Below, one piece after another: positions 48,290 to 60,410 of a stretch of DNA of 64,000 bases; within the stretch, counting starts at the first letter, position 1; each line of letters opens with the position of its first letter. A program made the translations under genes and the position numbers. Location of the stretch: NCBI GenBank assembly GCA_916700875.1, contig CAKAKS010000038.1:9589719-9653718 (forward strand). The letters are read 5' to 3'. Source of the stretch: Sebastes aleutianus. Its lineage: Eukaryota; Chordata; Actinopteri; Perciformes; Sebastidae. The notes beneath the pieces are model-generated. The model was given only the letters and a program-made list of their open reading frames with translations. It was not told where the DNA came from and did no database searches.

Positions 48290-49335
48290 ATACATATACA
48301 TACATTTTGCCTTTTAGTTCTGCTCCGGTTCGTGTTCACACTCGCTTTTTTCAACAGAAATGAACCGAGGGGACATAATAGAGACGTGAAGTCCCAATTT
48401 CATTACATTCTCAAGGAGGTTAAAAATGAGAGCAACAAGTTATCATGCCAGAGAGGCTCTCTGTGTTTTCATAAAGATAAAGATGTTAATGACCAAAGAC
48501 CGAGAGAGAGCGAAGGGCCATGGAGAGACTAAAAAAAAAGAGAATGAAATAGCCTAAAAATGGTCATTTAGGGAAACGCTTGAAAGAGAAGTGGACTCAC
48601 AATAGCCCGAGGTGATCGAAATTAATTAAATGTTGGACGGCAACACGCACTCATACTGTCCGCTCCTTTTTAGAATGAAGCAAATTAATGAGGTGATAAC
48701 CTAAGAACTTGCTCCTTGCTTTTATTTTGAAGATGACTGTTCTCTTTAATTCTTCATTTGAAGAGACAGAGAGTGATACGCACAGCAGCGATGATTCATA
48801 TGTGGCCAGCTTGTAATTTCGAATGAGTTGTGCAGCTCCGAGGCTCGGGTCTGCTTGAGTGCTTGAATTGACAGAAGGAGGTTTTGCTCTTCTTGAAGGA
48901 CATTATCTTATCTGTGTAAGGATAAATACTCATAAACACATCTTTAAAAAACATCTAATACTACCAGTAAACTGAAAAACATCAGAAAACATCTGACTGT
49001 GTGTCTATGGTCAACACCGCTTCAGAGGCATTGGAGCTGTAAAGCATCTTGAGCATGTACTTAATATGAAAAGGCCTTCATCATCCATTTAAAGCCCCAT
49101 TACTATGAGTACTATTGACCCCCATCAAGTGGTTCAACTTCTGTAATTTTTCTGAAGCAGCTTCCACTTCCGCACATGTATTTCCTCAAGGTTTGCCCTC
49201 GAGTTCAACGACCCTCTCCAGCACATCTTGGCCTAGCAGAGGAGTGGACTGTGTCAATCATGAGGAGTACTGCTAATGTTTAGAGGAAATACACACACCA
49301 TTATGAACGTACAAAATGTATCCAGTGAGACTAGT
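48290..49335. other. No gene or repeat recognised
   Basis: Nothing beyond short frames. Confidence 0.35.
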
Positions 49336-49339
49336 GCTC

Positions 49340-49400
49340 TTTTACCAAAAACTGTGTATAATTGCCCACAACATTCCTTTGTGGAACAATAAAGGTTTGG
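49340..49400 (+). repeat. Possible LINE 3' tail
   Basis: TTCCTTTGTGGAACAATAAA, then a GGATTGAATTGA run, resembles the end of fish LINEs (an AATAAAG word followed by a short tandem tail). No upstream reverse transcriptase sequence was recognised. Confidence 0.35.
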
Positions 49401-49577
49401 ATTGAATTGATCAAATCCCAAATACAACATACTAAAAAAGTACAGGACTGGATGAGAACAAGGCGTCCTGAAATAATGCAGGGTAATCAAAGGGAAATAC
49501 AGTATTTGGAAAGAATAAGTCATACACCAGCATATTTTCTATCTGTGAAGGCCTCTCCACTAGATCCTTCCTATCCA

Positions 49578-50562
49578 TGTTTCCACCAAGCGGTCCAGTT
49601 CAGTCCAGTCCAGGCCAGTCCAGCTCAGTTCTGTTCAGTTCGTCACTTAGAACAGTTTCTATTAGCAAAAGTTGTGTATAGTACCTGGTACTTTTTTAAG
49701 TACCACCTGGGTCGAGGTTCCAAGCGAGCTGAGCCGATACTAGAAGGTGGAGTTAAAACACTGCAGACCACTGATTGGTCAGAGAGAATCGTTACTAGCT
49801 CGACACGAGACGTCCTGAACAAACCCACCATTTAGCCAAGCTATGGTCAATAGGAACCGCTCAAGTCGTTCCTGATATATCACGTTCACGAGAATGGACC
49901 GGACGGACGTACGGATGGAAAACCCAAAAACATCAAGTGACAAGCGCAGAGGGATAAAGACTACGTACGAAGAAGTGCAGATTAGGTATTGGACGATATG
50001 AAAATGTCATGCTGCGATTATCTTAGCCAACATAATTGCATTCATGGTATTATTCCGATAATCAACATAATCTTAAAATGGCACTAAAACATACTGGAAT
50101 CACTTTACCTTACATTTATCATAAATCATAAGGTCCCACTGCATAAATAAAGTATAAATACATTTTTAGAAAAAAGCAATATATTGTGAGTCTGTTCTTT
50201 CTTGCATGATAATTCCTATATTTTTAGAATCAGGCTCCATTTTTCACTTCTCTACCGTGATAGCGAGCTAGACAGCTTTTTCAAGTCACTCGTGATGATA
50301 GTAACGATCATCCCGATAATGGAAATTGTGTTTTTTTTATCACGATCCACGATCAAATCATATATCGTCCCATCCCCTAGTGCAGATATTCCTCTGTTTG
50401 GTTGTTGATGAAAGGATTCAGCAAGTGTCCCGTTGAAGATGATGTCACGGCAGTTTCACGCAGCGTCGCTATGGCGATCAGATGAGAATCTCAAAACGAA
50501 TAGAGAAAAGGATCTGGTACCAAAAAGTGAGTCGAGTCCAGTCGTACCATGCAGCAGAAACA
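49578..50562 (+). mobile_element. MITE with TGTTTCCACC-type termini, split by a hAT
   Basis: The left end TGTTTCCACCAAGCGGTCC and the reverse complement of the right end, TGTTTCTGCTGCATGGTACG, are related inverted termini. Inside are AGTACCTGGTACTTTTTTAA, ACCACTGATTGGTCAGAGAG and, after the insertion, GATTCAGCAAGTGTCCCGTT, in the order of a fish MITE known to me. The hAT at 49983-50379 interrupts it. A piece near 49868-49935 resembles 63705-63760. Confidence 0.7.
49983..50379 (+). mobile_element. Complete non-autonomous hAT, 397 bp, perfect target duplication
   Basis: Termini TAGGTATTGGACGATATG and ATATCGTCCCATCCCCTA are flanked on both sides by GTGCAGAT, a perfect 8-bp duplication. Removing the insert and one octamer restores the host MITE. 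This is the cleanest insertion footprint in the window, which suggests a young copy. Confidence 0.93.
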
Positions 50563-50569
50563 CGGTACT

Positions 50570-51455
50570 AGTCTCTATGCCTCTCTTTCTCTCTGTCTAT
50601 ACCATACAAGCTCTAAATATACCACTAACACCACATAATGATGGTAACCTAACCGCGCACACAGGGTCAAGGTGGGAGTTTGGCAAGTATGCTGGTAATG
50701 AGAAAATTGTGTCAGACTCCCCCTCCCTCCTCCTTTTCCCATCACACACATACAGTATAAAGGCCTTTCACACAGGAATGTGGAGTTCTAGCCAGAGCCG
50801 GTCCCCATCTAGGCTTGTGGTTAAATTAGAGTTCAGTGTTTTAAGGGGGCATCTGAACTGGTCCCCCTGCATACGCTGGAATGGGCCGAGAGAAAACTGC
50901 CAATTTCCTCTCTCCAGAAAAAACGCTACCTTTCCAGTAATGGAGTTGCCGGCTGCACACCGAATGAAATGCGGGGGTTGCATTCAAGTTCTGCGTAGGT
51001 GAACCTAACTTAACTGCGTCTCATATGTGACGTACACATTCAATCCAACTGCGCTAATAAGTTTTATTACATCTATTGACTCTCCCACGGGGCCTGTGGA
51101 GTGCAGGCAGAGAACGATATGTATACGCTTGTGCTGTGTCAGATACTGTGTAGGTTAGAGTGATTACGTTAAAGGTCAGGGTCTTTTTGCACCTTGGTGA
51201 AGGAGGAATGTGATAACAATACTAATCTCATACAAGTCGGCACTGGCCATTCCAAATGCTGTGCATTCCTTCTGTACCAACAATGGAGAAAGTAGAGAAA
51301 GTGAGGGAGGGAGAACATGTACTTGTGGTAAAGCAAGGCTGCTTAAAGTGGGGCCAAAGTTGGCCCGTCATCAGGTTCGATTTGGCCTGTCAGATGTTTG
51401 CGAATTGTTTTGTTTTTTTTAACTAAAAGGCCCACGGGGTTGCCGGTGATCCCGA
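50570..51455. other. No gene recognised
   Basis: The longest frame in the window (189 codons from 50433) starts inside the preceding MITE and runs out here. It has no domain, no repeats and no codon pattern of note. Confidence 0.4.
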
Positions 51456-51459
51456 ATGA

Positions 51460-51772
51460 TGTGATTATCATAAAGTGGGCATGTCTGTAAAGGGGAGACT
51501 CTTGAGTGCACATAGAACCCATTTTCATTCACATATTTTGAAGTCAGAGGTCAAGGGACCCCTTTGAAAATGGCCATGCCAATTTTTCCTCGCCAAAATT
51601 TAAGCAAGTTTGGAGCGTTATTTAGCCTCCTTCCCGATAAGCTAGTAAGGCATGGTTGGTACCAGTGGATTCTAAATAGGTTTTTCTAGTTTCATATGAT
51701 GACAGATGACAGTATCTTCACTTTAGCTTTAAAACTGAGCCCACTACAACCTAAAAATCTGTGACATTTGTG
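51460..51772 (+). mobile_element. hAT family A, core fragment
   Basis: From GTGATTATCATAAAGTGGGC through CTTTGAAAATGGCCATGCC and GGCATGGTTGGTACCAG to GACATTTGTGGCATTAG. Both terminal regions are missing. Confidence 0.8.
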
Positions 51773-51779
51773 GCATTAG

Positions 51780-53750
51780 TGAACCTGGGATCCTTGTACT
51801 ATTTTGCATCTTAATGATAAAATACAACTTTTGGCTTATGGCCCACCATTGAGTTCAAGTTTTGGCCCCTCCAAGGGAAAAAGTTTTAGTAGAGCATTCA
51901 CAGTTGAACAGATCAGATCAATTAAATCTCTTTTCACAAGGTCTACGATCGTATAATGACAGCAGAGTATGCTGTGTGCTGTCAGTCGGTGTTAAAGGTC
52001 TCCTCCTCCACATAAACACCACACACTTTGTGTGCACATCTCTCTGTCTGAGTACAGCTAGCAGGGATCAGGCTGCTCCTCCCTCTCCCCCCGCTCTGCC
52101 TCACTCCACTATGGGAGAGATAGTGTAGATAAAAGGGGGCGTTTAAGCTCTGCCACTTGTGGAGAGGTCTCATCTCCAGCCTCAGGTGGTGTTCCAGCGC
52201 ACAGCTAAGATTGAAGGCGAATCACAGACACTGCTCGAGGCCAAGCTGCTTTCTACAGCAGTACTGGTGTTGTACACTTCTATGCATGCAGAGAGTGGGA
52301 GAGAGATGGAAAGGAGAGACAGTAAACAGAGAGAAGAGGAGGAGAGAGGGAGGGAGGGGAGGCCAATATCTTTATCCATGATAAGACAAAAATGCTGAGG
52401 CTCTATGGGATGCCTCCTAAAAGGGGTGAGATGTGACGCACCGCCTGCAAGCAGCAGAGCGTCAAAACGAAACGAAGTAGAAAGGCTAACTCCCTCACAT
52501 TCATCAAGGAGGGTCAGATTTGATTTCAAGCCAAACACAAGTCTATATTCCTTCCTTCCTCGCTCGTTTCCTACCAGGCAGACAGACGCACAGACAGATA
52601 CAGTCTATCTCTTCATTCCCGGACTCACATCCTGCCGGCCTCTGCTGCTCTCTACAAATCTCCGACGCTGGGAAAAAAAAAGTGCCAGCAGTAATTCCGT
52701 TGCTCGTTATTCTTCATTACAGAAGAGAAAAAGCACCCAGGGCTAGATCATATTTGCTGTTAACTAAAGTTTCGGAGACAATTAGCTCAGGTTGTTAAAA
52801 TTAATCATTGTTACGGCCATAATCTCTGAGGCCAGCAGAAGCCGCAGCATTTATGGTTTGTTTATTTGAGCGCCTCCTGTGGATATCGACCCGGCCCTGT
52901 TGTAAACAGTAGGATAAGGCCTTCTGCGATCGTTGGGTGGATTTACTTTCTGCACAGGGATGAGCCATCCAATTGTGACCTAGATTAGACGCGCGGAGAG
53001 GGAAAACACAGACTCTCTCCGTTTAACGATTACAGTATGTGAACAAACTTCTTATGTATTGAATCATTTCAACAGTTTTGCTCTGCATTATGAGGATAAT
53101 GGTTGGCTGATATCAAATGCTCCTGTCTACATGGGGGGGATGTGTCTTGGTATTTCAGTCATTTCCTCATGCTGAAAACCCCTACAGCAGCACTCCTGTG
53201 TTCTCGCTGCTCGTTGTCATTCCATCGATGATTGACTGTAAACATCAGAGGCTCACAGGATCTGATGGGAAGCACATTACGCTAATCTAAGCAGTCTCTT
53301 TTTCACAGAAACAAGCTGAATAAAACATTCTTCAATCTCCTCCAAAATGGAGAAATGCCTTCTATGCATGCATTTCTTTCCCTCAATTTTCTTCCTTCAA
53401 TGCTTTTTTTCTTTTCTTTCTGTAGCGCTTTGTGCGCAACTAGATCCTATATATCCGGCTTCAATTATTTGGCCAGCATCCTTTTTTAATAGGCCTTGTG
53501 GTCTGCCTCTTAGCAGCCACCAGAAACTAATAGCCCCGGTCACGCTGCATGAAAGCCATATAAACATCCCTGGCCCGTTTCACAGAAATATACACTCTCA
53601 TTCCATCACTTTCTTTGTGTTTTTTATTCTTCCTCAACTTTTTTAAGTCATGAGATGGGCACTCTCTCTTCAAAGACATCGTACTGCTGCAGTTGAGATA
53701 CATGTTTATGCTGCTTATGGTAATTTGCATTAAACCTTTCCCTGTTTTCT
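51780..53750. other. No gene recognised
   Basis: A GA-rich tract lies at 52290-52362, and overlapping frames on both strands at 52157-52798 are not convincing. The part at 52780-52930 (AATTAGCTCAGG, TTATGGTTTGTTTATTTGAG) is repeat-free and could be a conserved non-coding element, which I cannot test. Confidence 0.35.
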
Positions 53751-53759
53751 GTTGGGAGA

Positions 53760-54110
53760 CAGGACACCTGAGAGCTCACTGCACTGCAGATATGAGCATG
53801 AATATCCCGATCTTGGAATGGCACACAATTCCTGGGACCTGGGTTAGGACTCTGAGGACTTTGGTAACACCCCGTCTAATACCCCACATCATTTACCGAG
53901 AGCATCCGCAGCAGGCAGACTAATTCAGAATGGATGTGCTTCAGGCAGCTATAAGGAATTCTATTATTGCTCTCAAAAAAACCTCAAGTATCTATATGGA
54001 AATTTTCCTCTGCCTAATATATGGTTCTGCTGGATGGTTACATGATAATCCCAGTGTAATTAATGGTTCCTCCGGCAAAGGGCTGATTAATGCAGAAGCA
54101 GGCATCGAGC
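53760..54110. other. Repeat-free AT-core-rich stretch
   Basis: No other copy in the window and no coding signal. Several TAAT-containing words (CCAGTGTAATTAATGG, GGGCTGATTAATGCAG) occur. It ends sharply where the duplicated segment begins. Confidence 0.3.
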
Positions 54111-54111
54111 A

Positions 54112-54384
54112 CATATGGATTTTTAGTGCTAACTATTGGAATATTTAATGAACATGGTAAACACGCTGGTTCTCCCACAGGCATTAAAGAGAGAGACCAC
54201 ACACATGGGATTTCATTTTTGCACTTTTTGTTGTCCGGATGCCTCAAATACACAATAAATTGATAACTGTTTGACATGACAATTTGATTTATTTATTTTT
54301 TTTTGATTCTGAATACACAATCTCAAATCCTGAGAAGAGGGAATACGGAAAAGAGGAAAAAGGAAAGACATAAAACATTAATAC
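54112..54384 (+). repeat. Segment duplicated at 40880-41156
   Basis: Same order of words as the partner: AGCACATATGGATTTTTAGT, CATTAAAGAGAGAGACCACA, GTTGTCCGGATGCCTCAAAT, GAAAGACATAAAACATTAAT. This copy has an extra TTTATTTATTTTTTTTTGAT-type insertion near 54285. The last eight bases, ATTAATAC, serve as the left target octamer of the hAT that follows. Confidence 0.85.
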
Positions 54385-55080
54385 TAGGGCTGTCAAAGTC
54401 AAAGCGATAACAACGCGATAAAACTTGTGATGCTTTTTAAAGCTACAGTGAAGATACTGGCATCATATCAAACTGAAAAACCTAAGGAATCTATTGGTAC
54501 CAACCATGTCATACTAGTTTGTCGAGAAGGAGGTTAAATAACGCTCCAAACTTACGCTACATTTTTGGTAAGGAAAAACTGGCATGGCCATTTTCAAAGG
54601 GGTCCCTTGACCTCTGACCTCAAGATATGTGAATGTAAATGGGTTCTATGGGTACCCACGAATCTCCCCTTTACAGACATGCCCACTTTATGATAATCAC
54701 ATGCAGTTAGGGGCAAGTCATAGTCAAGTCAGCACACTGACACACTGACAGCTGTTGTTGCCTGTTGGGCTTCAGTTTGCAATGTTATGATTTGAGCATA
54801 TTTTTCATGTTAAATGCAGTACCTGTGAGGGTTTCTGGATAATCTGTCATTGTTTTGTGTTAATTGATTTCCAATAATAAATATATACATACATATGCAT
54901 GAAGCAAGCATATTTGCCCACTCCCATGTTGATAAGAGTATTAAATACATGACAAATCTCCCTTTAAGATACATTTTGAACAGATGAAAAATGTGTGATT
55001 AATTTGCGATGAATCATGATTAACTATGGACAATCATGTGATTAATTGCGATTAAATATTTTAATCAATTGACAGCCCTA
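54385..55080 (-). mobile_element. Complete non-autonomous hAT, family A, 696 bp
   Basis: It starts TAGGGCTGTCAAAGTCAAAG and ends TTTAATCAATTGACAGCCCTA (last 20: TTAATCAATTGACAGCCCTA). Octamers outside are ATTAATAC and ATTCAAAC (six of eight the same). It contains every block of the family, including CCTCTGACCTCAAGATATG and CATGCCCACTTTATGATAA. It is the reference copy for the fragments listed elsewhere. No coding frame. Confidence 0.9.
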
Positions 55081-55109
55081 ATTCAAACATTTCCGTTTCC
55101 TGCTCAAAT

Positions 55110-55220
55110 GTGTCTTTTCATACTGTATTGTGTTTCTTTAATATCTTAATGCCTTTTATGTCTTATGTAAAGCACTTTGATTTGCCCTGTTGGTGAAAGG
55201 TGCTATACAAATCACCGTGC
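55110..55220 (+). repeat. LINE 3' end remnant
   Basis: TATGTAAAGCACTTTGATTT, then GTTGGTGAAAGGTGCTATAC and AAATCACCGTGCCTTGC, matches the style of the 3' end of L2-like fish LINEs (AAAGCACTTTG followed by GCTATACAAAT). No reverse transcriptase sequence adjoins it. Confidence 0.65.
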
Positions 55221-55224
55221 CTTG

Positions 55225-57120
55225 CTTTTAAGGTAGTTAAAGTAAATGGGGTCCTCTTGTGGTGAGGACAGCTCAGAATAAGCTTCCATTAATGCAAGAA
55301 AAAGATTTTGAAAAAACGCATTAAAGTATCTCCATGCAATTTAAAAAAAAACACAAAAATATATAGCCAGATTTTCTCTTTGTATAGCTATGGTTTAGAG
55401 CCAGAACAATGAGCCCTATTTAAATGATATGCTATTCCAGTATCTACAAGAATAGAACCACAACACACAAGTGTCCGCGCTCTGCTTCAAACCCCGGTAA
55501 AGGGCTTTTCACGTAGCTGCCTAGTAAGAGTAGAGCAGTGCTGCTTCATATGTGAAAGCATATTTAGGAACAAAACGGCCTGTGCATCTGCGTTTCTTGC
55601 TGGAAATTGCACCGCCGTAGCAATTTCTCAACCCCTCCCGGTCCATTCTCTCCATTTTGCCAAACCACTCACCCCCACTTTTCCATCACTCCTCTTTCTC
55701 CGTCTGTTATTAGCAGTTCTTTAATAATGAACCCAACAGGCGTCCCCTTCATTAGGCAGGCAGAGGGGGGGGGAGGGGAGAGAGAGAGGCCAGCGAGACA
55801 GGCTGACCCTGCTACACTCTCCTCATTGGGGACCTGGCACAGGAATTTTAATAGGAGAGCAACGCAGGCAGGCAGGTCAGTCCAGGAGACACACTGTGCA
55901 TGCCAATCTGAGCTGACCGACCGGCGTGAACACAGCAAGTGTGCTGCGCTGCTAGCCTGACGGTCTGTAACGAGCGTGGAGGAGGAAGGGAAGGGAAAGA
56001 CGGGGAAGGGAAGTGGGAAAGCGGTGGTACAGGGATCAAGAGGGACAACGCTGAGGTACAGAGCAGCTATTCAGGTGAGAAGAGGAGGAGGAGGATGGAA
56101 GGCCATGGTGACAAGGGCCTGGTGGCAAACTGAGACAATCCCTGTCATGCTACTCATACTAATAGAGCAGGTAGGGTTCTTGTTCACTGCCATTTTAATT
56201 TATGCTTAACCCAACAAGAGGAGAGGAAAATATGAAAAATGCAAATGCAACACGGGGACTGTTTTGAAGCTTGTTAATCGTAAACTGAGACTGGTGATGC
56301 TACTGGTGGATATCTCCCTCTGGAAACAGAATGAGCTGTATTTCATGTCCCTTAAAGCAGCCACATCAGTATAAGCTACATAAAAAGTGTGAGCTTGCAG
56401 TGGGCTTTTAGAGCTACTCTGCAGAGCTGGGTAATAAACCCTTCACTCTCTTCCTCCATGCTTAAACAGTCTGCCTTTGAGCTACACTTTATAACACCCA
56501 TTTTAAAATTCCCCTGCCCCGAACAGCACAGGTGATTTGTTGTATATTCACCACTGGGCCGGTGGATTTTCTTTTTTAGCTTCTCCCCGCCGTGGTAATT
56601 GCCACGTCGACCTTGATGCAGATAGGATAAATGAAACATATCCTCTGTCAAGACTCTACCATTAGTAGCTCCACAGAATTACCTCATTTCCTCTGTGATC
56701 TCTGTAAACATTTCTGATTCAGGGCATGCCCGCCTATTCTGCAATACTTCCCGTGACTATCTGAAAGAGAGCGCTCACACCGGGGCCTCATTGCAAAAGA
56801 TACTGTATGCGTAGCTATCCCAATACCTCAATCCATTTGCACTATAAATTGCGCACACCCAGCTTTCAGCCAGGAGCAAAAAGGCTCCTCTGGGAGAAGC
56901 GGAGGCAGTTTTGATAAACAAAACCACTTTTTTTGAGATTTTTAAATCAGAGATATGAGAAGGTAGAAGGCCATCAAAATTTTGCAACCCAATATAAAAT
57001 GTTATATAAATTCTCAGGGACTGGGGAGTTATAGCTTAACAGTATATCATAAGCAAAAGTACCAGATTTGTCTGATCCCAGAGATGAAACATTACGGTTG
57101 ATATGTTAACTCTGGCTCAG
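55225..57120. other. No gene recognised
   Basis: A G-rich run lies at 55762-55790 and a GA/GGA-rich patch at 55975-56100. A donor-like CTATTCAG|GTGAGA occurs at 56073, without a matching acceptor or frame support. Confidence 0.35.
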
Positions 57121-57131
57121 ACGCAAAATAC

Positions 57132-57426
57132 TAGGGATGTCCCCAGAACCGATACTTCGGTACCAACGGTATCTGTTTTTTCTACAGTACCGCAGGAACC
57201 ACAGGTACTGTAGGTACTGACCCGGGGGGCTCGAGATTAACGGCGTCTAAATCCGAACGGACGCAGTAAACTCACTTTTGACGTGTCCAGGTGACACACC
57301 CTATTTCTTAGCTCAAAGTGTTTATTGTTTTGTTTTTTACCGTGGTATCAAATTGGGTATCAAGGATTGTGGAATTTCACTGGTATTGGTATTAACTACT
57401 AAATTTCTGGTATCGTGGCATCTCTA
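57132..57426 (+). mobile_element. Complete non-autonomous hAT, 295 bp
   Basis: It starts TAGGGATGTCCCCAGAACCG and ends GGTATCGTGGCATCTCTA. The octamers outside are CAAAATAC and CTAAATAC (seven of eight the same). Sub-terminal GATACTTCGGTACC and GGTATCAAATTGGGTATC words form the inner repeats. Confidence 0.88.
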
Positions 57427-57439
57427 CTAAATACAGTAC

Positions 57440-58785
57440 CTTGAAAGATTAAGAGAGAAAAAGCATAAACAGAAAATGAAGTTGAAAGATATTAGGAACA
57501 ATACCTTCAATACCTTTGTGCTTGACCAAGTCGTTAATGTTAGCTTCATTGAGTTGGTTCAAAACGTTGTCTTAAATGTTTCCAGCTGACCTGTTTTAAA
57601 ACAAGAGTCTTGTAAAAGAGGTCTTAAATATGCACACGATGGCTCCATACATGATATAATTCTTAAAGACTGCATAAATGCTGGTCAGTCCTTGTATGAT
57701 AAGGAAAAACTTAAGATCAGATATCAGATATTTTTCTAGCATTAACCCTGTTTTGTGTATATTTTCAAACAGTATGTTATCCCTTTCAACATTACAAGAG
57801 AAAAAGGATAATAATGGACGTGGAGGGCGACGGTTGCCTCCGTGAAGTCCATTAGTCATTATCCCCAAATCAATATCAAGATTTTCACAAAATCCTGATT
57901 AGATAGCACTCAGTGTTGTACATCAAATATTCAGATTTCGTTGTAGCCAGCATATTCATTTAAAAACAGTGAACAGACAGTTTCACTGGAACTACTTAGT
58001 AGGTGTACATTATCAGGAACTAATGGACACTCTGCAGCCAATCAGAATCCAGTATTCACCCAGACCATGGTTTAATGGTAGTTAATGAAAAGGTTATGTT
58101 CCTTGGTACTGGAAATAATAACTCTTGGTCACTCCTGTGTGTGGTAAGCTATCTAGTCATGGTTGCAGCTTACATTGGAGCAGATAAACACACTGTTTAG
58201 TCCATTCTTTACACTATTGCTCTTTTGTTTGGGGTTTTATAAAGGTGTTCCTTTTCTTCTGATGCATTAACAGTCCACAAAGAAACCACATTCAGTCACA
58301 TATCTGCCTTAGCACCACCGAGGCACACATTCTCTCTCTACAAATATTCAGATGAAGTCAATAAATCTGCAGGGGGAACAATAACAAAACACAAAACCAG
58401 AAAGAGCTAATAAAAATAAATCACCCCTCTATAAACAAATTCTCTTTGACTCTGCTCCATTACTGAGTATTGACTGTGGGTTTTCACATCAGAATATGGA
58501 CTTAGTCGAGTTCTGGTAATGCAGTTCTATATGGTGCAGCTATATTTCAGATGGGATCACACCGAAAATCCATAAATACATCACTTGTAATTGTCCACAG
58601 CCTGTCAGTGCCACAATCACAATCTGCTTTGTCATGCGTGGAGGACAAAGACTTTAATGAAGAGCACGGTACCGGGTCTTCGTATTGTTCTCATTTCTTG
58701 CCCTGTCAGCTTTGCAAATTAAGAATGATGTTCCTATTTGTCTTACAGTTTATTTGTTGCAAAATGGTTGATTTAGCTCAAACTA
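57440..58785. other. No gene or repeat recognised
   Basis: Nothing beyond short frames. Confidence 0.35.
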
Positions 58786-58786
58786 A

Positions 58787-58813
58787 CACATACACACACA
58801 CACACACACACAC
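58787..58813. repeat. (CA)n microsatellite
   Basis: About 12 CA units with one TA interruption near the left side. Confidence 0.95.
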
Positions 58814-58819
58814 AGCTCC

Positions 58820-59610
58820 TCCCATTAGTCTCAAGGCAGTAAATACTGTAGTGAGAGCTGCTTTTGAAAAAGAGAAATGGGAAGTGGTTGGAAAGAAATG
58901 AGAACATTTGAACGGTTTCATTTTTCGTGAGATATCTGACTTCTGATAAAAAATGACACCTTCTCTATCAGAATGACTGAAAGCTCAAAAACAAATTCCA
59001 CTACTTTTAAAGGATAAACATTCAAACAGATGTTACCATTCCTGCATTTTAAGTCTATTAAGTAGGACATTATCCTGCACTATTGTAATGACCCTGGCAC
59101 AGGTGCTGCTGAAATCTCCCCAACTTATGAATCACCCAAACGGCGGTATCTTTGTGCAATCAACAACGTGATCTCGTCGACAGACTGTGTAGCGCCGGGT
59201 CATCTGAGGCTTTGAAATGGTATTCCGAAAACAAACTTTGATGGTCTTGGCCAGATGAATAGCTGCAAATTATCCGTTACAAAATGACGGTGACCTCATG
59301 GCATCACCAGCAGCACAATGAGCACATTTTGCCTTTGAATCCTGGCAGTGGTCTGTAATGTCGGGACAGATGGAGAAGTGGGAAGCCAGAAAAACATACT
59401 TCCTTGTAGGGTCTCCACTCATCACCCTCTCTGGTGATCCAACACAAAAGCACAAAACTTATCTCCGTCACATTACTAAATGTAAACATCAATTTCCTTT
59501 ACCATTATTTACCGTAGTTGATCATGATGTGGGGCATGTTGACTTTTACAACTGTGTCATAAAAAAGTAGCTTGAGAAAGGGATCTAAGAAAATATAGAT
59601 TGATTGAGTA
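58820..59610. other. No gene or repeat recognised
   Basis: Overlapping frames on both strands at 59270-59570 have no support. Confidence 0.35.
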
Positions 59611-59619
59611 TTGTGATAT

Positions 59620-60095
59620 TAGGGCTGTCCCAAATACTATTTTTTTGGGCTTCGAAGCTTCGGTGAGAAATATTAGAAGGTATTCAAAGCTGTGTGGCGC
59701 GGCGTGGCGCGGCGTGGCGCAGCGTGGCGCCTTGTGGTGCAGCGCAGTTCTGCGTGACAAGTTCTTCTGTCTGTTTGTCTCCATCCCATCTCCCCCCGTT
59801 TCAGTGCCCGTGACAGTGCCGCTGCCGCACTACTGTACACACAAACACCTCTACACACAACTAACAGCAATATCCGTCTGAGAATAACTAATAATAAGTA
59901 TTGATGAATATTAATAATGAATAATGTTGTGAGATTATTCCTTATTTCATGGGGATTTATTCATTATTATTACACACATTTATAAAAAATTTAATATTTT
60001 TCTAAAAAAACGAAGCATTCGAATAGTGATTTGGAGGTTGAATACCATGGCAATGGTCGAAGCTTCAAAGCTTTGAAGCATTCGAGTCAACCCTA
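59620..60095 (+). mobile_element. Complete non-autonomous hAT, family C, 476 bp
   Basis: Termini are TAGGGCTGTCCCAAATAC and ATTCGAGTCAACCCTA, with octamers TGTGATAT and CGCGATAT outside (six of eight the same). GGGCTTCGAAGCTTCGGTG at the left and GAAGCTTCAAAGCTTTGAAG at the right are inner inverted words. It carries an expanded 10-bp array at 59694-59743 that the copy at 5445 lacks. The small frames across the array are by-products. Confidence 0.88.
59694..59743. repeat. Five 10-bp GTGGCGCGGC units inside the hAT
   Basis: Units are GTGGCGCGGC twice, then GTGGCGCAGC, GTGGCGCCTT and GTGGTGCAGC. They are much richer in G+C than the rest of the element. Confidence 0.9.
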
Positions 60096-60103
60096 CGCGA
60101 TAT

Positions 60104-60402
60104 TATGTTTTGTGATACTGTACTGATTCTCAAAAATCGTTTTTTCATTAATAGCTTACATGCAAGATTCGTGGCATACAGTGGCTCAGATTGCACAAAA
60201 AGTAGTGCTATGATGTTGGATGTTACAGAGACTGTGACAAATGCAAATGCAGATCCCACTGTCCCGATTGTATACAAAAAGTAACTTCTTTTAAACTATT
60301 GTTTTTTAAACTAGTAGAAATAAAGATTGTACGCATATGGCAGATTTTCTTTATACTATGACAGTTTAAAAATTGCGATATATCGTCTTGCTTACAGTAT
60401 TG
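60104..60402. repeat. Remainder of an older host repeat between two hAT insertions
   Basis: Words such as TATTATGTTTTGTGATACTG and TTGCGATATATCGTCTTGC, together with TTGAATTGTAACCCCTGTAA after 60796, suggest one older hAT-like element with GATAT-rich ends into which the two flanking hATs inserted. Its own termini are not visible. Confidence 0.45.
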
Positions 60403-60410
60403 CAATATAT

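Noticed and set aside
48037..48363. 108-codon frame as an independent gene
   Set aside because: Its first two thirds are the Tc1 transposase remnant downstream of a stop codon, and the rest is terminus and flank.
50433..51002. 189-codon open frame, the longest in the window
   Set aside because: It starts in the right part of a MITE, has no recognisable domain and lacks splice or codon support. One frame of that size is not surprising in 64 kb read six ways.
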